A program made the position numbers and the translations under genes. From Pseudotamlana agarivorans (GTDB lineage: Bacteria > Bacteroidota > Bacteroidia > Flavobacteriales > Flavobacteriaceae): a stretch of 64,000 nt of DNA. Where the stretch lies: contig NZ_LXEI01000002.1 of the NCBI RefSeq assembly GCF_001642835.1, forward strand, positions 310,001 to 374,000, in the 5' to 3' direction. The notes beneath the pieces were generated by a model. It searched no databases, was not told where the DNA came from, and saw only the letters and a list, made by a program, of their open reading frames with translations. Of the stretch, positions 28,313 through 39,466 are shown in pieces. Positions within the stretch are counted from its first letter, which is position 1. The number at the start of each line of letters is the position of its first letter.

Positions 28313-30730
28313 TTAAATTTCGTTTTCTAAGTGTGCATCAAGAGCGATTAAATCGGTGATTAAAACTTGTCTGGCTTTACTGCCTTCAAATGGGCCAACA
28401 ATACCAGCGGCTTCAAGTTGATCGATGATTCTTCCTGCTCGGTTATATCCTAATTTTAATTTTCGTTGTAATAATGATGCCGAACCTTGTTGTGCCGTTA
28501 CAATTACGACAGCGGCATCTTTAAACAGTTTATCTCGGTCGGAGATATCTATATCAAGACTTGTGCCACCTTCTTCACCCAAATATTCGGGTAGGAGGTA
28601 AGCATCGGGATAAGCTTTTTGAGAACCTATGAATTCGGTGATACGTTCTACTTCAGGTGTATCGACAAAGGCACATTGTACACGAATTAAATCGTTTCCT
28701 TGGGTATAAAGCATATCTCCACGTCCAATAAGTTGATCGGCTCCAGAACCATCTAATATGGTTCGAGAATCTATTTTTGAAGTTACTCTAAACGCAATAC
28801 GCGCTGGGAAGTTTGCTTTAATAATACCGGTAATAACATTTACAGAAGGACGCTGTGTGGCGATAATTAAGTGAATACCAATGGCACGTGCTAATTGTGC
28901 TAATCGCGCAATAGGGGTTTCAACTTCTTTCCCTGCGGTCATAATTAAATCAGCAAACTCATCAACCACCAAAACTATATATGGTAAGAATTGATGTCCG
29001 TCATTCGGATTTAATTTTCGAGATTTAAACTTTTCGTTATACTCTGCAATATTACGACACATGGCGTTTTTAAGCAGTTCATAACGGTTATCCATTTCAA
29101 TACAAAGTGAATTTAGGGTATTGATAACCTTGTTGTTGTCGGTAATAATCGCTTCTTCACTGTCTGGTAGCTTTGCTAAATAATGACGTTCAATTTTGTT
29201 GAACAAGGTAAGCTCAACCTTTTTAGGATCGACCAATACAAACTTAACTTCAGCAGGGTGCTTTTTGTAAAGTAAAGAGGTTAAAACAGCGTTTAATCCT
29301 ACCGACTTACCCTGACCTGTAGCACCGGCCATAAGCATGTGAGGCATTTTAGCTAAATCAACTACAAAAGTTTCGTTACTAATGGTTTTACCTAAGGCGA
29401 TAGGCAGTTGCATATCGGTGGTTTGAAACTTTTTAGAAGCGATTACCGAACGCATCGATACAATAGTAGAATCTTTGTTAGGTACTTCAATACCAATAGT
29501 TCCTTTTCCTGGAATTGGCGCAATAATACGAATCCCTAAGGCCGAAAGAGAGAGTGCAATATCGTCCTCTAAATTTTTAATTTTAGAAATACGAATGCCG
29601 GCTTCTGGAACAATTTCATAAAGGGTTACCGTAGGACCAATCGTCGCTTTGATGCTTGCAATTCCAATTTTATAATTGCTTAAGGTATCTACAATTCTAT
29701 TTTTATTTTCTTCGAGCTCTTCTTGATTAATTTTAATCCCTTCTGTATCGTATTTTTTTAATAAATCGAGGGTTGGAAATTGGAACTTTCCAAGCTCTAA
29801 AGTAGGATCAAATTGTCCAAAATCTTCAACCAGTTTATTGGCTAAATTATCTATTTCAGAAAGCTCTTCTTTAACTTCTTCCACTTTAATTTCTAGGGCA
29901 GAATCGTCCTCTTCAGGCTCTTCCTCAGTTACTTTAACTTCAAATGATGTAGAAGCTACTTCAGGTGTTAATGTGGTAACTGCTACTTTTTCTTCTTCCT
30001 CAACTTCTTCTTTGGTTTCAGATTGGTCTAGCGATACTTTATATGCCTCTTTTATAGCTTCGGCTTCTTCAGTTAAATTATTATCTAAAGGAACAATTTG
30101 GTCTTCTACGTTATTAGAAAGCTCATCCTTGATGTCTTTTTTAGCGGATTTGAACACATTAATAATGCTTTCAAACGTGACTTTAAATCGGATGGCTAAG
30201 TAGGTGATGAGTCCAAAAACAAGTAAAAGAACGGTGCCGGTTTTACCAATGTAATCTTGTAAATAGCTGTTGACTTCAAATCCTATAGTACCACCTAAAA
30301 CATCATTTCTATCACCGAAAAACCCAAATAAAATGGATATCCAAATGATAATAAACATGCCCCAAAACCAGTGTTTACGAAGTTTGCTTAGGCTTAAATT
30401 CATTAAAACAAATACGCCAGAAAGAAAAACTAAGCCAGAGAATATAAATGAAGAAATACCAAAACCACGTTGAATGAATAAATCACTCAACCAGGCGCCA
30501 AATTTACTAAGCCAGTTTTCAGTTTTAACTTCTCGAGAAGTAAATTCCGATAAGGCACTTTGGTCAATTTTACCAGTAAATAAGTGTGAAACAAAAGCGA
30601 TACAGATGAGTAGGCCACTAATAACAAGAAAGCTACCTAATACCAGTTTTTGCTGGCTAGATAACTTAAAATCAGGCATTTTAAATTTCTTTCTAGGTGC
30701 TTTTTTAGTTTTGGGTTTGCTTTTAGCCAT
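28313..30730 (-). CDS. ftsK: DNA translocase FtsK
   Basis: FtsK pumps chromosomal DNA at the septum and activates XerCD at dif. The 805-residue protein has an N-terminal block of four or five membrane helices (about residues 27-180), an acidic Glu/Val-rich linker (about 195-295), the RecA-like motor with Walker A GATGQGKSVGLN and Walker B VLVVDEFADLI, and a C-terminal winged-helix gamma domain (about 735-800, GSASLLQRKLKLGYNRAGRI). Its linker is short compared with E. coli. It heads ftsK-lolA-lptFG, with tpx-dgkA just upstream. Confidence 0.95.
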   Translation of the reverse strand: MAKSKPKTKKAPRKKFKMPDFKLSSQQKLVLGSFLVISGLLICIAFVSHLFTGKIDQSALSEFTSREVKTENWLSKFGAWLSDLFIQRGFGISSFIFSGLVFLSGVFVLMNLSLSKLRKHWFWGMFIIIWISILFGFFGDRNDVLGGTIGFEVNSYLQDYIGKTGTVLLLVFGLITYLAIRFKVTFESIINVFKSAKKDIKDELSNNVEDQIVPLDNNLTEEAEAIKEAYKVSLDQSETKEEVEEEEKVAVTTLTPEVASTSFEVKVTEEEPEEDDSALEIKVEEVKEELSEIDNLANKLVEDFGQFDPTLELGKFQFPTLDLLKKYDTEGIKINQEELEENKNRIVDTLSNYKIGIASIKATIGPTVTLYEIVPEAGIRISKIKNLEDDIALSLSALGIRIIAPIPGKGTIGIEVPNKDSTIVSMRSVIASKKFQTTDMQLPIALGKTISNETFVVDLAKMPHMLMAGATGQGKSVGLNAVLTSLLYKKHPAEVKFVLVDPKKVELTLFNKIERHYLAKLPDSEEAIITDNNKVINTLNSLCIEMDNRYELLKNAMCRNIAEYNEKFKSRKLNPNDGHQFLPYIVLVVDEFADLIMTAGKEVETPIARLAQLARAIGIHLIIATQRPSVNVITGIIKANFPARIAFRVTSKIDSRTILDGSGADQLIGRGDMLYTQGNDLIRVQCAFVDTPEVERITEFIGSQKAYPDAYLLPEYLGEEGGTSLDIDISDRDKLFKDAAVVIVTAQQGSASLLQRKLKLGYNRAGRIIDQLEAAGIVGPFEGSKARQVLITDLIALDAHLENEI

Positions 30731-30840
30731 TAATGCGTTGTTGGTTCAAAATGTCATACTAAAATACATGCTGCTCTTTCATGTTTTCACAAAGCAACAA
30801 AAATACAAATTACTAACGTTTATCCTAGAGGTAAAAGTAT

Positions 30841-31209
30841 TTAAAAAATCTTAGGAAGATAGATGATTAACCCTACGATACAAGCAAAAACAGAGGCTAT
30901 AAAAACAGCCCCTGCTGCTATATCTTTAATCAAACCAATTTTAGAGTGTTGTTCGGGGTGAATAAAATTTGCTATTTCTTCAATCGAGGTGTTCATGCCT
31001 TCCATGCTCATAACGAGTCCAATAGAAAAGGTTTGAGCCATCCATTCGTATGCCGAAATATTAAAAATAAATCCGAATAGGGTTACGATTAAGGCGATGG
31101 CGAATTGAATTTTAATACTCGCTTCTGTTTTTAATAATAAAACGGCGCCCTTAAAGGCGTAACCAACACTTTTTAATCGGTTTTTTAAAAGTGATTCTTT
31201 TTTCGGCAT
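30841..31209 (-). CDS. dgkA: Diacylglycerol kinase / undecaprenol kinase family protein
   Basis: The 122-residue protein has three membrane helices and the catalytic helix motif EGMNTSIEEIANFIHPEQH (about residues 68-86), matching the DgkA/UndPK family. Gram-negative enzymes phosphorylate diacylglycerol and related Gram-positive ones undecaprenol; the substrate here is not determined. It begins 1 base after the tpx stop codon, so it is translated from the tpx transcript. Confidence 0.87.
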   Translation of the reverse strand: MPKKESLLKNRLKSVGYAFKGAVLLLKTEASIKIQFAIALIVTLFGFIFNISAYEWMAQTFSIGLVMSMEGMNTSIEEIANFIHPEQHSKIGLIKDIAAGAVFIASVFACIVGLIIYLPKIF

Positions 31210-31210
31210 T

Positions 31211-31708
31211 TTAAAGCGCTTCTAAAGCAGCTTTATAATTTGGCTCATCAATGGTTTCACTTACTTGCTCGGTGTGTTTTACGGTACCATTTTCATCTAA
31301 TACAATAACGCAACGTGAATGTAAGGTCTCTAATGGTCCATCAACAAAGTTTAATCCGTATGATTTTCCGAAACTTCCATCTTTAAAGTCAGATAAACTA
31401 ACTACATTGTCTAAACCTTCAGCACCACAGAAGCGTCCTTGAGCAAAAGGTAAATCACGTGAAATACAAAGTACTTTAGTGTTTTCTAAATTACTTGCTT
31501 CTTTGTTAAAAGTTCTTACCGATTGTGCACAGGTTCCTGTGTCAACGCTAGGGAAAATGTTTAAAACTACTTTACTTCCAGCAAAATCGCTTAAACTTTT
31601 TGATGATAAATCGGTTCCTGTTAATGTGAAATCAGGAGCTTTAGATCCTACTTCTGGTAGGCTTCCTGAGGTATGTATGTCGTTTCCTTTTAATGTTACT
31701 TTAGCCAT
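31211..31708 (-). CDS. tpx: Thiol peroxidase
   Basis: Tpx is an atypical 2-Cys peroxiredoxin that reduces lipid and hydrogen peroxides with thioredoxin. The 165-residue protein has the peroxidatic Cys60 in SVDTGTCAQSVRTFN and the resolving Cys94 in FAQGRFC, both at their standard positions. The start ATG is followed by the usual VTLKGN. It is divergent from katG, the catalase-peroxidase gene, with 198 bases between, so a shared peroxide-responsive control region is possible. Confidence 0.96.
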   Translation of the reverse strand: MAKVTLKGNDIHTSGSLPEVGSKAPDFTLTGTDLSSKSLSDFAGSKVVLNIFPSVDTGTCAQSVRTFNKEASNLENTKVLCISRDLPFAQGRFCGAEGLDNVVSLSDFKDGSFGKSYGLNFVDGPLETLHSRCVIVLDENGTVKHTEQVSETIDEPNYKAALEAL

Positions 31709-31865
31709 TGTTTTGGTTTTTAAATTTTTATAAAATTAGGATAAATAAATGTGATTGAATATAAGAATTTGATTTTTCTATTAAGAATTTGTTTTCTATC
31801 GATTTTGCTTATTCTTTTATAGATTATTAACATTTGCTTGACATCTTTTTAGGAGCTATATTTAG

Positions 31866-31873
31866 TAAATTTG
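31866..31873 (+). promoter_or_regulatory. Candidate -7 box for katG
   Basis: TAAATTTG fits TAnnTTTG and lies 33 nt before the katG ATG. The -33 element is not clear (CTTGAC at 31837-31842 is 24 nt upstream), which would fit an activator-dependent promoter. Confidence 0.4.
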
Positions 31874-31894
31874 TAATTATTCGGAACTATTTAA

Positions 31895-34114
<2,220 letters not shown>

Positions 34115-34137
34115 TTGAAATAAGTAGTTTATTAATA

Positions 34138-34168
34138 TTGGGATAGGTGTATATTATGCTTATCCCAA
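34138..34168 (+). terminator. Hairpin between katG and the ankyrin gene
   Basis: TTGGGATA (34138-34145) pairs with TATCCCAA (34161-34168), followed by TTCTATTTT. It may partly terminate katG transcripts, lowering expression of the downstream gene. Confidence 0.6.
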
Positions 34169-34190
34169 TTCTATTTTAAAATATAAAGTA

Positions 34191-34661
34191 ATGGAAAACG
34201 TAGAAACTTTTTTTAGTAAAATACAATCAGGAGACCTTATAACAGTAAAGTCTTTGATAGACAATCAACCTGAATTAATTCATGCTACCGACGCTCGCGG
34301 GTTTACACCTTTAATTTTAGCGTCTTATTTTGATAAGAATGATTTGGCTAAAGTTTTAATTGATAAAAATGCGCCAGTTGATGCGCGCGATGCCATGGGA
34401 AATACCGCTTTAATAGGCGTAGCTTTTAAAGACAACCAAGAGGTAGCCGAATATTTGCTAACTCATGGCGCAGATATTAATGCAAAAAATAATCATGGTG
34501 TTACGGCTCTAATTTTTGCTTCGATGTATGGTAAAGCAAATATGGTGAAGTTTCTGTTAGATAAAGGTGCCGATAAAACACTTCAGGATAATGAAGGAAA
34601 AACAGCATTTCAGCATGCAGAGTCAAAAGGGTTTGAGGAGGTAGTTAGCTATTTGCAATAG
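34191..34661 (+). CDS. Ankyrin-repeat protein linked to katG
   Basis: This 156-residue protein has no signal peptide and consists of four to five ankyrin repeats (GFTPLILASYFDKNDLAKVL, GNTALIGVAFKDNQEVAEYL, GVTALIFASMYGKANMVKFL, GKTAFQHAESKGFEEVVSYL). Ankyrin genes next to catalase genes are known, for example ankB beside katB in Pseudomonas, where the product supports full catalase activity in the periplasm. Here it lacks an export signal, so a cytoplasmic helper role for KatG is only inferred. It lies 76 bases after katG, behind a hairpin. Confidence 0.85.
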   Translation: MENVETFFSKIQSGDLITVKSLIDNQPELIHATDARGFTPLILASYFDKNDLAKVLIDKNAPVDARDAMGNTALIGVAFKDNQEVAEYLLTHGADINAKNNHGVTALIFASMYGKANMVKFLLDKGADKTLQDNEGKTAFQHAESKGFEEVVSYLQ

Positions 34662-34782
34662 GCTGTAAGCTTTATGCTAAATGTGTGTAACTCGTGTCTG
34701 GATAATGTTAATCGTTAGACGTAACTTTTAAACTTTATACTTTTCACTTCCCATATCTAATATTTAACTTCACCATTTCTAG

Positions 34783-34804
34783 TCCTTCGACAGGTTCAAG
34801 ATGA
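34783..34804. repeat. Partial intergenic repeat arm (GTCAT family)
   Basis: CCTTCGACAGGTTCAAGATGAC is one arm of the repeat seen as an inverted pair at 16252-16324. It lies between the converging ankyrin and cydB genes. Confidence 0.5.
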
Positions 34805-34869
34805 CATTTCGTGGCCTTAGGTAAGTTAATAATCAATTATAATTATTCAATAATCCATTAAGCGTCCGA

Positions 34870-35889
34870 TTAATCGTCTAAAACCTTAATCATTTTAAAA
34901 GACTTCATTAAGTGAAATAACCCAGGTAGAATAACGAGGCCACCAATTATTAAGGAGATACCAAGTACGTTAATTACTTTATCAGGAGAAGCTGTTTCTA
35001 ACAGGTTAATGTTTTTGTTATAGGCTATAATGAGCACAGGGAAATGCGTTACAAACGCAGCGACTAAAATTAAAGAAACTTGTATGCCTGCTAACATTCT
35101 TGTGGTAACTTTTTTAGCTTTTTTGATGCTTATTATTAACGGAAAAATTAAGATAAAGGATAGAATAACTAATCCTACGGTTACTGGGTTTTTAATAAAA
35201 TCGGTTACAAAAGTAATGTTGTGATAAAAGCCATAACAGATGATAATAAAACCGATTCCAACAACGGCAGCAGTGGCTTTTTCAGATTTAGAAACATATA
35301 CCTTACGGTCGTTAGCATGCGATTCTCCAATGAGTAAAATGGAGGCTAAAAAGGCACATAGCGATGCGAAAAACACACCAACTAAAATGGAGAAGCCATT
35401 AAACCAAGGTTGTACAAAAAGGTCTATAAAGTTGTAGTTGGCATAATCATCTGTGATTACAAGTTGCCCTGATAACATAGAACCAGCGGTCATACCCAGG
35501 AAAATAGGTGTCACCAAACTAGAAAAGCGAAACATCCAATCGTATAAAATTTGAGATTTGTCTTTAAAAGCATCATAATGTCTAAAAACAAAAGCGACGC
35601 CTCTCATGGTAATGCCCAGTAATACTAAAGTGAGAGGAATGTGTAAATACACCACCAAAACATTGTAAAATTCAGGGAATCCCACCCAAAGGATAACCAC
35701 CAAAATAATAATCCAAATATGATTGGCTTCCCAAACAGGACCCATCACGCGATATATGGTTTTTTTGGTGAGTTGCTGATTTTTTTTGGTGGAAAATAAT
35801 TCAACAATTCCAGCACCAAAATCAGCTCCAGCTAATATCACATAGAGCAATAACGACACCATTAAGAAAAACAGTACAACGTTTAACAT
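34870..35889 (-). CDS. cydB: Cytochrome bd ubiquinol oxidase subunit II
   Basis: CydB is the second membrane subunit of the bd-type quinol oxidase, which reduces oxygen at low concentration and helps resist peroxide and nitric oxide. The 339-residue protein has about eight hydrophobic helices and the conserved N-terminal ILAGADFGAGIVELFS and GPVWEANHIWIIILVVILWVGFPE (in two parts). It begins 1 base after cydA ends. No cydX or cydDC gene is seen nearby. Confidence 0.95.
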   Translation of the reverse strand: MLNVVLFFLMVSLLLYVILAGADFGAGIVELFSTKKNQQLTKKTIYRVMGPVWEANHIWIIILVVILWVGFPEFYNVLVVYLHIPLTLVLLGITMRGVAFVFRHYDAFKDKSQILYDWMFRFSSLVTPIFLGMTAGSMLSGQLVITDDYANYNFIDLFVQPWFNGFSILVGVFFASLCAFLASILLIGESHANDRKVYVSKSEKATAAVVGIGFIIICYGFYHNITFVTDFIKNPVTVGLVILSFILIFPLIISIKKAKKVTTRMLAGIQVSLILVAAFVTHFPVLIIAYNKNINLLETASPDKVINVLGISLIIGGLVILPGLFHLMKSFKMIKVLDD

Positions 35890-35890
35890 T

Positions 35891-37195
35891 TTAATTCAAG
35901 TTTGGGTGGTTAAGTGATTTTATTTGACGCATCATAAGCCAGGTTACTGCAAGAGTTAATATGGCATAAAGTCCCATATACATGTAAAAGCTATATATCA
36001 TACCAGGCATAGGTGTTACGGCATCTTTAGTTTTCATGATGTTGTGAATAATCCAAGGCTGCCTGCCGACTTCAGTTACAATCCAACCGGCCTCTAAAGC
36101 TATGAAGCCTAAAGGGGCTAGAAGCGCAAAGATTAACCAGAATTTTCGTTTTGTCCACCATGATTTTTTCACAAGACTCACAAAAAAAACGAGTCCGAAA
36201 ATTAAAAGCAAAGTTCCTAAGCCGACCATAGTTTGAAATGCATAATGCACAATAGGTACGTTGGGTTGCACATCTTTAGGAAAATCGTTTAAGCCTTTTA
36301 CTTCGGCATCAAAATCGCCAAAAGCTAAAAAAGATAAGGCTTTTGGGATTTCTATTTTATGTGTAACTTCTCGAGTTTCTCCATTTACAATACCACCAAT
36401 ATAAAGGGGGGCTCCCTTTTGAGTTTCATAATGCGCTTCCATGGCAGCCAATTTTATTGGTTGGCGTTTCGCAATGTCTTTGGCAGATAAATCGCCACTA
36501 ATAGGTTGTAAAATAGCGGCTACGGCGCCAAAGGTAATGGCAATTTTGAATGCTTTTTTATGTAACTCCACATGACGATGTTTGTAGATTTGGTAAGCAT
36601 GAATGCCTGCAACGGCAAATCCCGTAGCGGTGAATGCAGCTAAAGTCATGTGTAAAGCTTGAGTAAACCAAGCAGGGTTGAGTAAGGCTTTAATCGGATC
36701 AATATTAACAAATTCGCCGTTAATATAATCAAAGCCTGAAGGGGCGTTCATCCAGCCATTAGCTGAAACGACGAGAATCCCCGAAGCAACTCCCGATACT
36801 CCAACGATAACCCCTGTAAACCAATGAAATTTTTCAGGAATTTTATCCCAGCCATATAAATAAAACCCTAAGGCGATCGCTTCAACGAAAAATGCAGCAC
36901 CTTCTAATGAAAAAGGCATCCCGATTATGGGGCCAGCATATTTCATAAATTCCGGCCAGAGTAAACCCAGTTCAAAGGATAGGGCAGTACCAGAAACAGC
37001 TCCAACCACAAAGAAAATAGCAACACCTTTTTGCCAAGACTTGGTAAGTTTTAAGTAGATAACATCTTTAGTATTTAACCATTTTTTATGGGCTACAATC
37101 ATAAAAAAAGGCATAACCATACCAACACAAGCAAATACAATGTGAAAAATAAGGGTAAATGCCATTTGCAGTCTTGCGGCATCTAAATTATCCAT
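35891..37195 (-). CDS. cydA: Cytochrome bd ubiquinol oxidase subunit I
   Basis: CydA carries the three hemes of the bd oxidase. The 434-residue protein begins with the helix ARLQMAFTLIFHIVFACVG containing a heme-ligand His, and has the conserved ALGFYLYGWDKIP and GRQPWIIHNIM motifs. It is about 90 residues shorter than E. coli CydA, consistent with the short Q-loop form. The quinone used here is presumably menaquinone, since the men genes are in this window. It is near katG and tpx, a plausible oxygen-stress neighbourhood. Confidence 0.96.
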   Translation of the reverse strand: MDNLDAARLQMAFTLIFHIVFACVGMVMPFFMIVAHKKWLNTKDVIYLKLTKSWQKGVAIFFVVGAVSGTALSFELGLLWPEFMKYAGPIIGMPFSLEGAAFFVEAIALGFYLYGWDKIPEKFHWFTGVIVGVSGVASGILVVSANGWMNAPSGFDYINGEFVNIDPIKALLNPAWFTQALHMTLAAFTATGFAVAGIHAYQIYKHRHVELHKKAFKIAITFGAVAAILQPISGDLSAKDIAKRQPIKLAAMEAHYETQKGAPLYIGGIVNGETREVTHKIEIPKALSFLAFGDFDAEVKGLNDFPKDVQPNVPIVHYAFQTMVGLGTLLLIFGLVFFVSLVKKSWWTKRKFWLIFALLAPLGFIALEAGWIVTEVGRQPWIIHNIMKTKDAVTPMPGMIYSFYMYMGLYAILTLAVTWLMMRQIKSLNHPNLN

Positions 37196-37220
37196 AAAAA
37201 GAGGGTTTAATGTATTGAAA

Positions 37221-37228
37221 CAAATATA
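37221..37228 (-). promoter_or_regulatory. Candidate -7 box for cydAB
   Basis: TATATTTG on the minus strand lies 25 nt before the cydA ATG. No convincing -33 element at the standard spacing is present. Confidence 0.45.
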
Positions 37229-37296
37229 AAAGATATCGTTCTGTAAACCCTAATTATTTTGTAGTAAAATGACGAAAAAACACCCTAAGCGGAATA

Positions 37297-38331
37297 TTAT
37301 TCTTTCACAATTTCAATTTCAAAGAGTTTGTCCCAGCGTTTTCCTGTAACAAAAATGGTTTTGCTTTTTGGGTTATAAGCAATGCCGTTTAACACATCTA
37401 AACCTTCATGTTGAGTTACTAAGTTTTTAAGAGGTGTGAAATCGACCACCGCAATAACAGCACCATTTTTAGGGTTTATAATAGCCACGCCATCTTTTTG
37501 GTATCTATTTGCGTAAATGTTCCCTTCAATCCATTCCATTTCATTGATACCTATTATTTTCCCTTTGTTGGTGTATACTTGTATGTGATCTTCTTCCACT
37601 AGAGTTTCAGGATCTAAAATCCAAATATTTTCAGTACCATCACTTTTATAAATGGTTTGATCAACATGGCATAAACCCCATCCTTCTTTACTGTTTCCGT
37701 ATTTAAAAGTGCTTAATTTTTCAAAACTATTCACATCATAAACGAAACCAGTACCTTTTTGCCAAGTAAGCTGATAAATTTTGTCATTTAAAATGGTAAG
37801 ACCTTCACCAAAATAGGCGGGATCTAAATCGGTGTTTTTTATAACCTCTCCAGTTTTATAATCTACTTTTCTAAGTTTCGATTCCTCATATTGACCGGTG
37901 CTTTCGTAAAGCGTGTCATTATAGAACTCTAAACCTTGGGTATAAGAGGTGATATCATGAGGATACTCATTAATTATTTTATAGGTGTAAACCTTAGGTA
38001 ACTCATGATTTAAAATAGTAACTACCGAAGTTGTTGTTTGCTTTTCACCATTAAAATATACAGAGGCTTCAATAGTATGTTTACCTAATTTCTTGTTTTC
38101 TAAGCTAAAGCTTTCAGGAACAGAAATACCATCTAATTTATAAGAAACCGAGTCTATAGTGTGACCTTTTTTGTTTTCTAAATCTAATTTTAGCGTTTTT
38201 TGATTCGAGATATTCCCTTTTAACGCATTCGTGATGATTGAAAAATCACTTTTTTTATGATTTCCATTAGATCCACAAGCGATTAAAGTGGCTGTTAAAA
38301 TTGTGATTGTGAATTGCTTAAGTCTTGTCAT
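37297..38331 (-). CDS. Glutaminyl-peptide cyclotransferase, plant/bacterial type, lipoprotein
   Basis: This 344-residue protein has a lipoprotein signal (ITILTATLIACGS, Cys19). After a short Ig-like segment (about residues 40-105), the C-terminal domain is a five-bladed propeller of the plant-type QC family, with HDITSYTQGLEFYNDTLYES, GEGLTILNDKIYQLTW and EGWGLCHVDQTIYKSDGT. It would convert N-terminal Gln of exported proteins to pyroglutamate in the periplasm or at the cell surface. It stands alone, between cydAB and the SRP RNA gene. Confidence 0.9.
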   Translation of the reverse strand: MTRLKQFTITILTATLIACGSNGNHKKSDFSIITNALKGNISNQKTLKLDLENKKGHTIDSVSYKLDGISVPESFSLENKKLGKHTIEASVYFNGEKQTTTSVVTILNHELPKVYTYKIINEYPHDITSYTQGLEFYNDTLYESTGQYEESKLRKVDYKTGEVIKNTDLDPAYFGEGLTILNDKIYQLTWQKGTGFVYDVNSFEKLSTFKYGNSKEGWGLCHVDQTIYKSDGTENIWILDPETLVEEDHIQVYTNKGKIIGINEMEWIEGNIYANRYQKDGVAIINPKNGAVIAVVDFTPLKNLVTQHEGLDVLNGIAYNPKSKTIFVTGKRWDKLFEIEIVKE

Positions 38332-38384
38332 CTTAATTATGTAATTTAAGGCAAGATATTTATTTAAAATCAGTTTGAAAAATC

Positions 38385-38415
38385 ATTGTGATATTTTTAA
38401 AAGGTTGTATATTTG
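38385..38415 (+). promoter_or_regulatory. Promoter of SRP RNA
   Basis: ATTG (38385-38388), 19 nt, TATATTTG (38408-38415), followed by CAGCC. With the RNA 5' end near 38419-38421, transcription starts about 5 nt after the box, a useful calibration for the other promoters listed here. Confidence 0.7.
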
Positions 38416-38418
38416 CAG

Positions 38419-38514
38419 CCGGCAAGTCCTACACAACCAGCTCCTGTTGAATCCTCCAGGTCGGGAACGAAGCAAAGGTAAATGGTCGTAGCGGTGTGAT
38501 GTAGGTAGCTTGCC
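38419..38514 (+). ncRNA. ffs: Small signal recognition particle RNA (4.5S)
   Basis: The sequence folds on itself, GGCAAG (38421-38426) pairing with CTTGCC (38509-38514), and contains the conserved SRP domain IV pieces CCAGGTCGGGAACGAAGCA (38456-38474) with GGTCG and GTAGCGGTGTGATG. This is the Ffh-binding tip of bacterial 4.5S RNA. Its length of about 96 nt is typical of the small bacterial form. A T run at 38513-38521 follows the stem as terminator. Confidence 0.92.
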
Positions 38515-38521
38515 TTTTTTT

Positions 38522-38842
38522 GTACCCAATACTCAAATCTTGAACAGCTTAGTTTCAAGATTTTTTTATTTCTACAGGGCATCATCGTTTTGGGTTTACG
38601 TACTGCAGCATACAAAACATCTTAATATACTTTGAATGGTCTTATAGTAAATCTGTTCACTCTTTTAATTCTAAATTTTCATAGAAAAATTACTACAAAA
38701 AAATAAGGTTGATTTATTAAAATATTGTAAATTTGGCAAAATTAGTAAGAAAAAACTTAAATAAATCATAGGAAATAAATTATAAAATTTAATATTTCTT
38801 GATTTTGATAAGTTTAATTACATGATGTTTACAATAATATAG
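38522..38842. other. Non-coding spacer with candidate promoter of the T6SS-linked operon
   Basis: No gene is seen. TAAATTTG at 38728-38735 with TTG 16 nt upstream (38709-38711) is a candidate promoter about 100 nt before the NlpC/P60 gene, the only one I find in front of the 38843-44688 gene set. Confidence 0.4.
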
Positions 38843-39439
38843 ATGATAAGAGTATTTGCTAAATTAATTGTTGGTATTTTGTTTTTATACCTTCCGTTAA
38901 GCTGTAAGAGTTCCAAAACCACTAAGAATAATGATGATATTGTGGTGACTTACAAACCTATTATTCCAGAAAAGACCTTCTTGCCTGTTCAAATTGAATA
39001 TGCCAAAATTCTCAATACAGTTCCTGATTCATTGCAAAATGTAAAATTATACCAATTTATTGATGAGTGGAAGGATACCAAATATCTTCTTGGAGGCGAA
39101 ACCAAAGATGGCATTGATTGCTCGTCATTCTCACAGCTTTTGTATATGGTTGTTTTTGAAAAGTATATCGAGCGCACGGCACATAAGCAATTTGAATCTG
39201 AATACATTAGTAAATTTAGAGGTAAAGAGTTTTTAGAAGAAGGCGATTTGTTGTTTTTCAATAGGGAAGGCGAACAAACGATAAGTCACGTGGGTGTCTA
39301 CTTGATGAATAATAAGTTTGTTAACGCTACATCCTATAAGGGTAAAAGTGGTATTGCAGGTGTTAAAATTTGTGACATTACCGAGCCGTTTTGGGAGAAA
39401 CGTTATGTAGCCGGGGGTAAACGAAATGATTTACAATAA
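38843..39439 (+). CDS. NlpC/P60 family lipoprotein (C40 peptidase)
   Basis: This 198-residue protein has a lipoprotein signal (LFLYLPLSC, Cys21). The C40 peptidase fold is seen from residue 75: catalytic Cys93 in DGIDCSSFSQ and the His in TISHVGVYLMNN, with the usual GDLLFFNREG between. Such enzymes cut peptidoglycan stem peptides. It lies 27 bases before the TssG-like gene on the same strand with no terminator between, so it is probably in the T6SS operon and may open the cell wall for the apparatus, in the way TagX does elsewhere (inference). Confidence 0.85.
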   Translation: MIRVFAKLIVGILFLYLPLSCKSSKTTKNNDDIVVTYKPIIPEKTFLPVQIEYAKILNTVPDSLQNVKLYQFIDEWKDTKYLLGGETKDGIDCSSFSQLLYMVVFEKYIERTAHKQFESEYISKFRGKEFLEEGDLLFFNREGEQTISHVGVYLMNNKFVNATSYKGKSGIAGVKICDITEPFWEKRYVAGGKRNDLQ

Positions 39440-39466
39440 CTGAGCGCGCTAGCGAAATGTCATGTC

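Noticed and set aside
29838-30203. Rightward Ser-rich open frame of 121 codons
   Set aside because: It is antisense to the acidic Glu-rich linker of FtsK; Ser-rich antisense frames are expected from such sequence.
38397-38615. Leftward open frame of 72 codons
   Set aside because: It runs antisense across the whole SRP RNA gene and its promoter, and is a chance frame.
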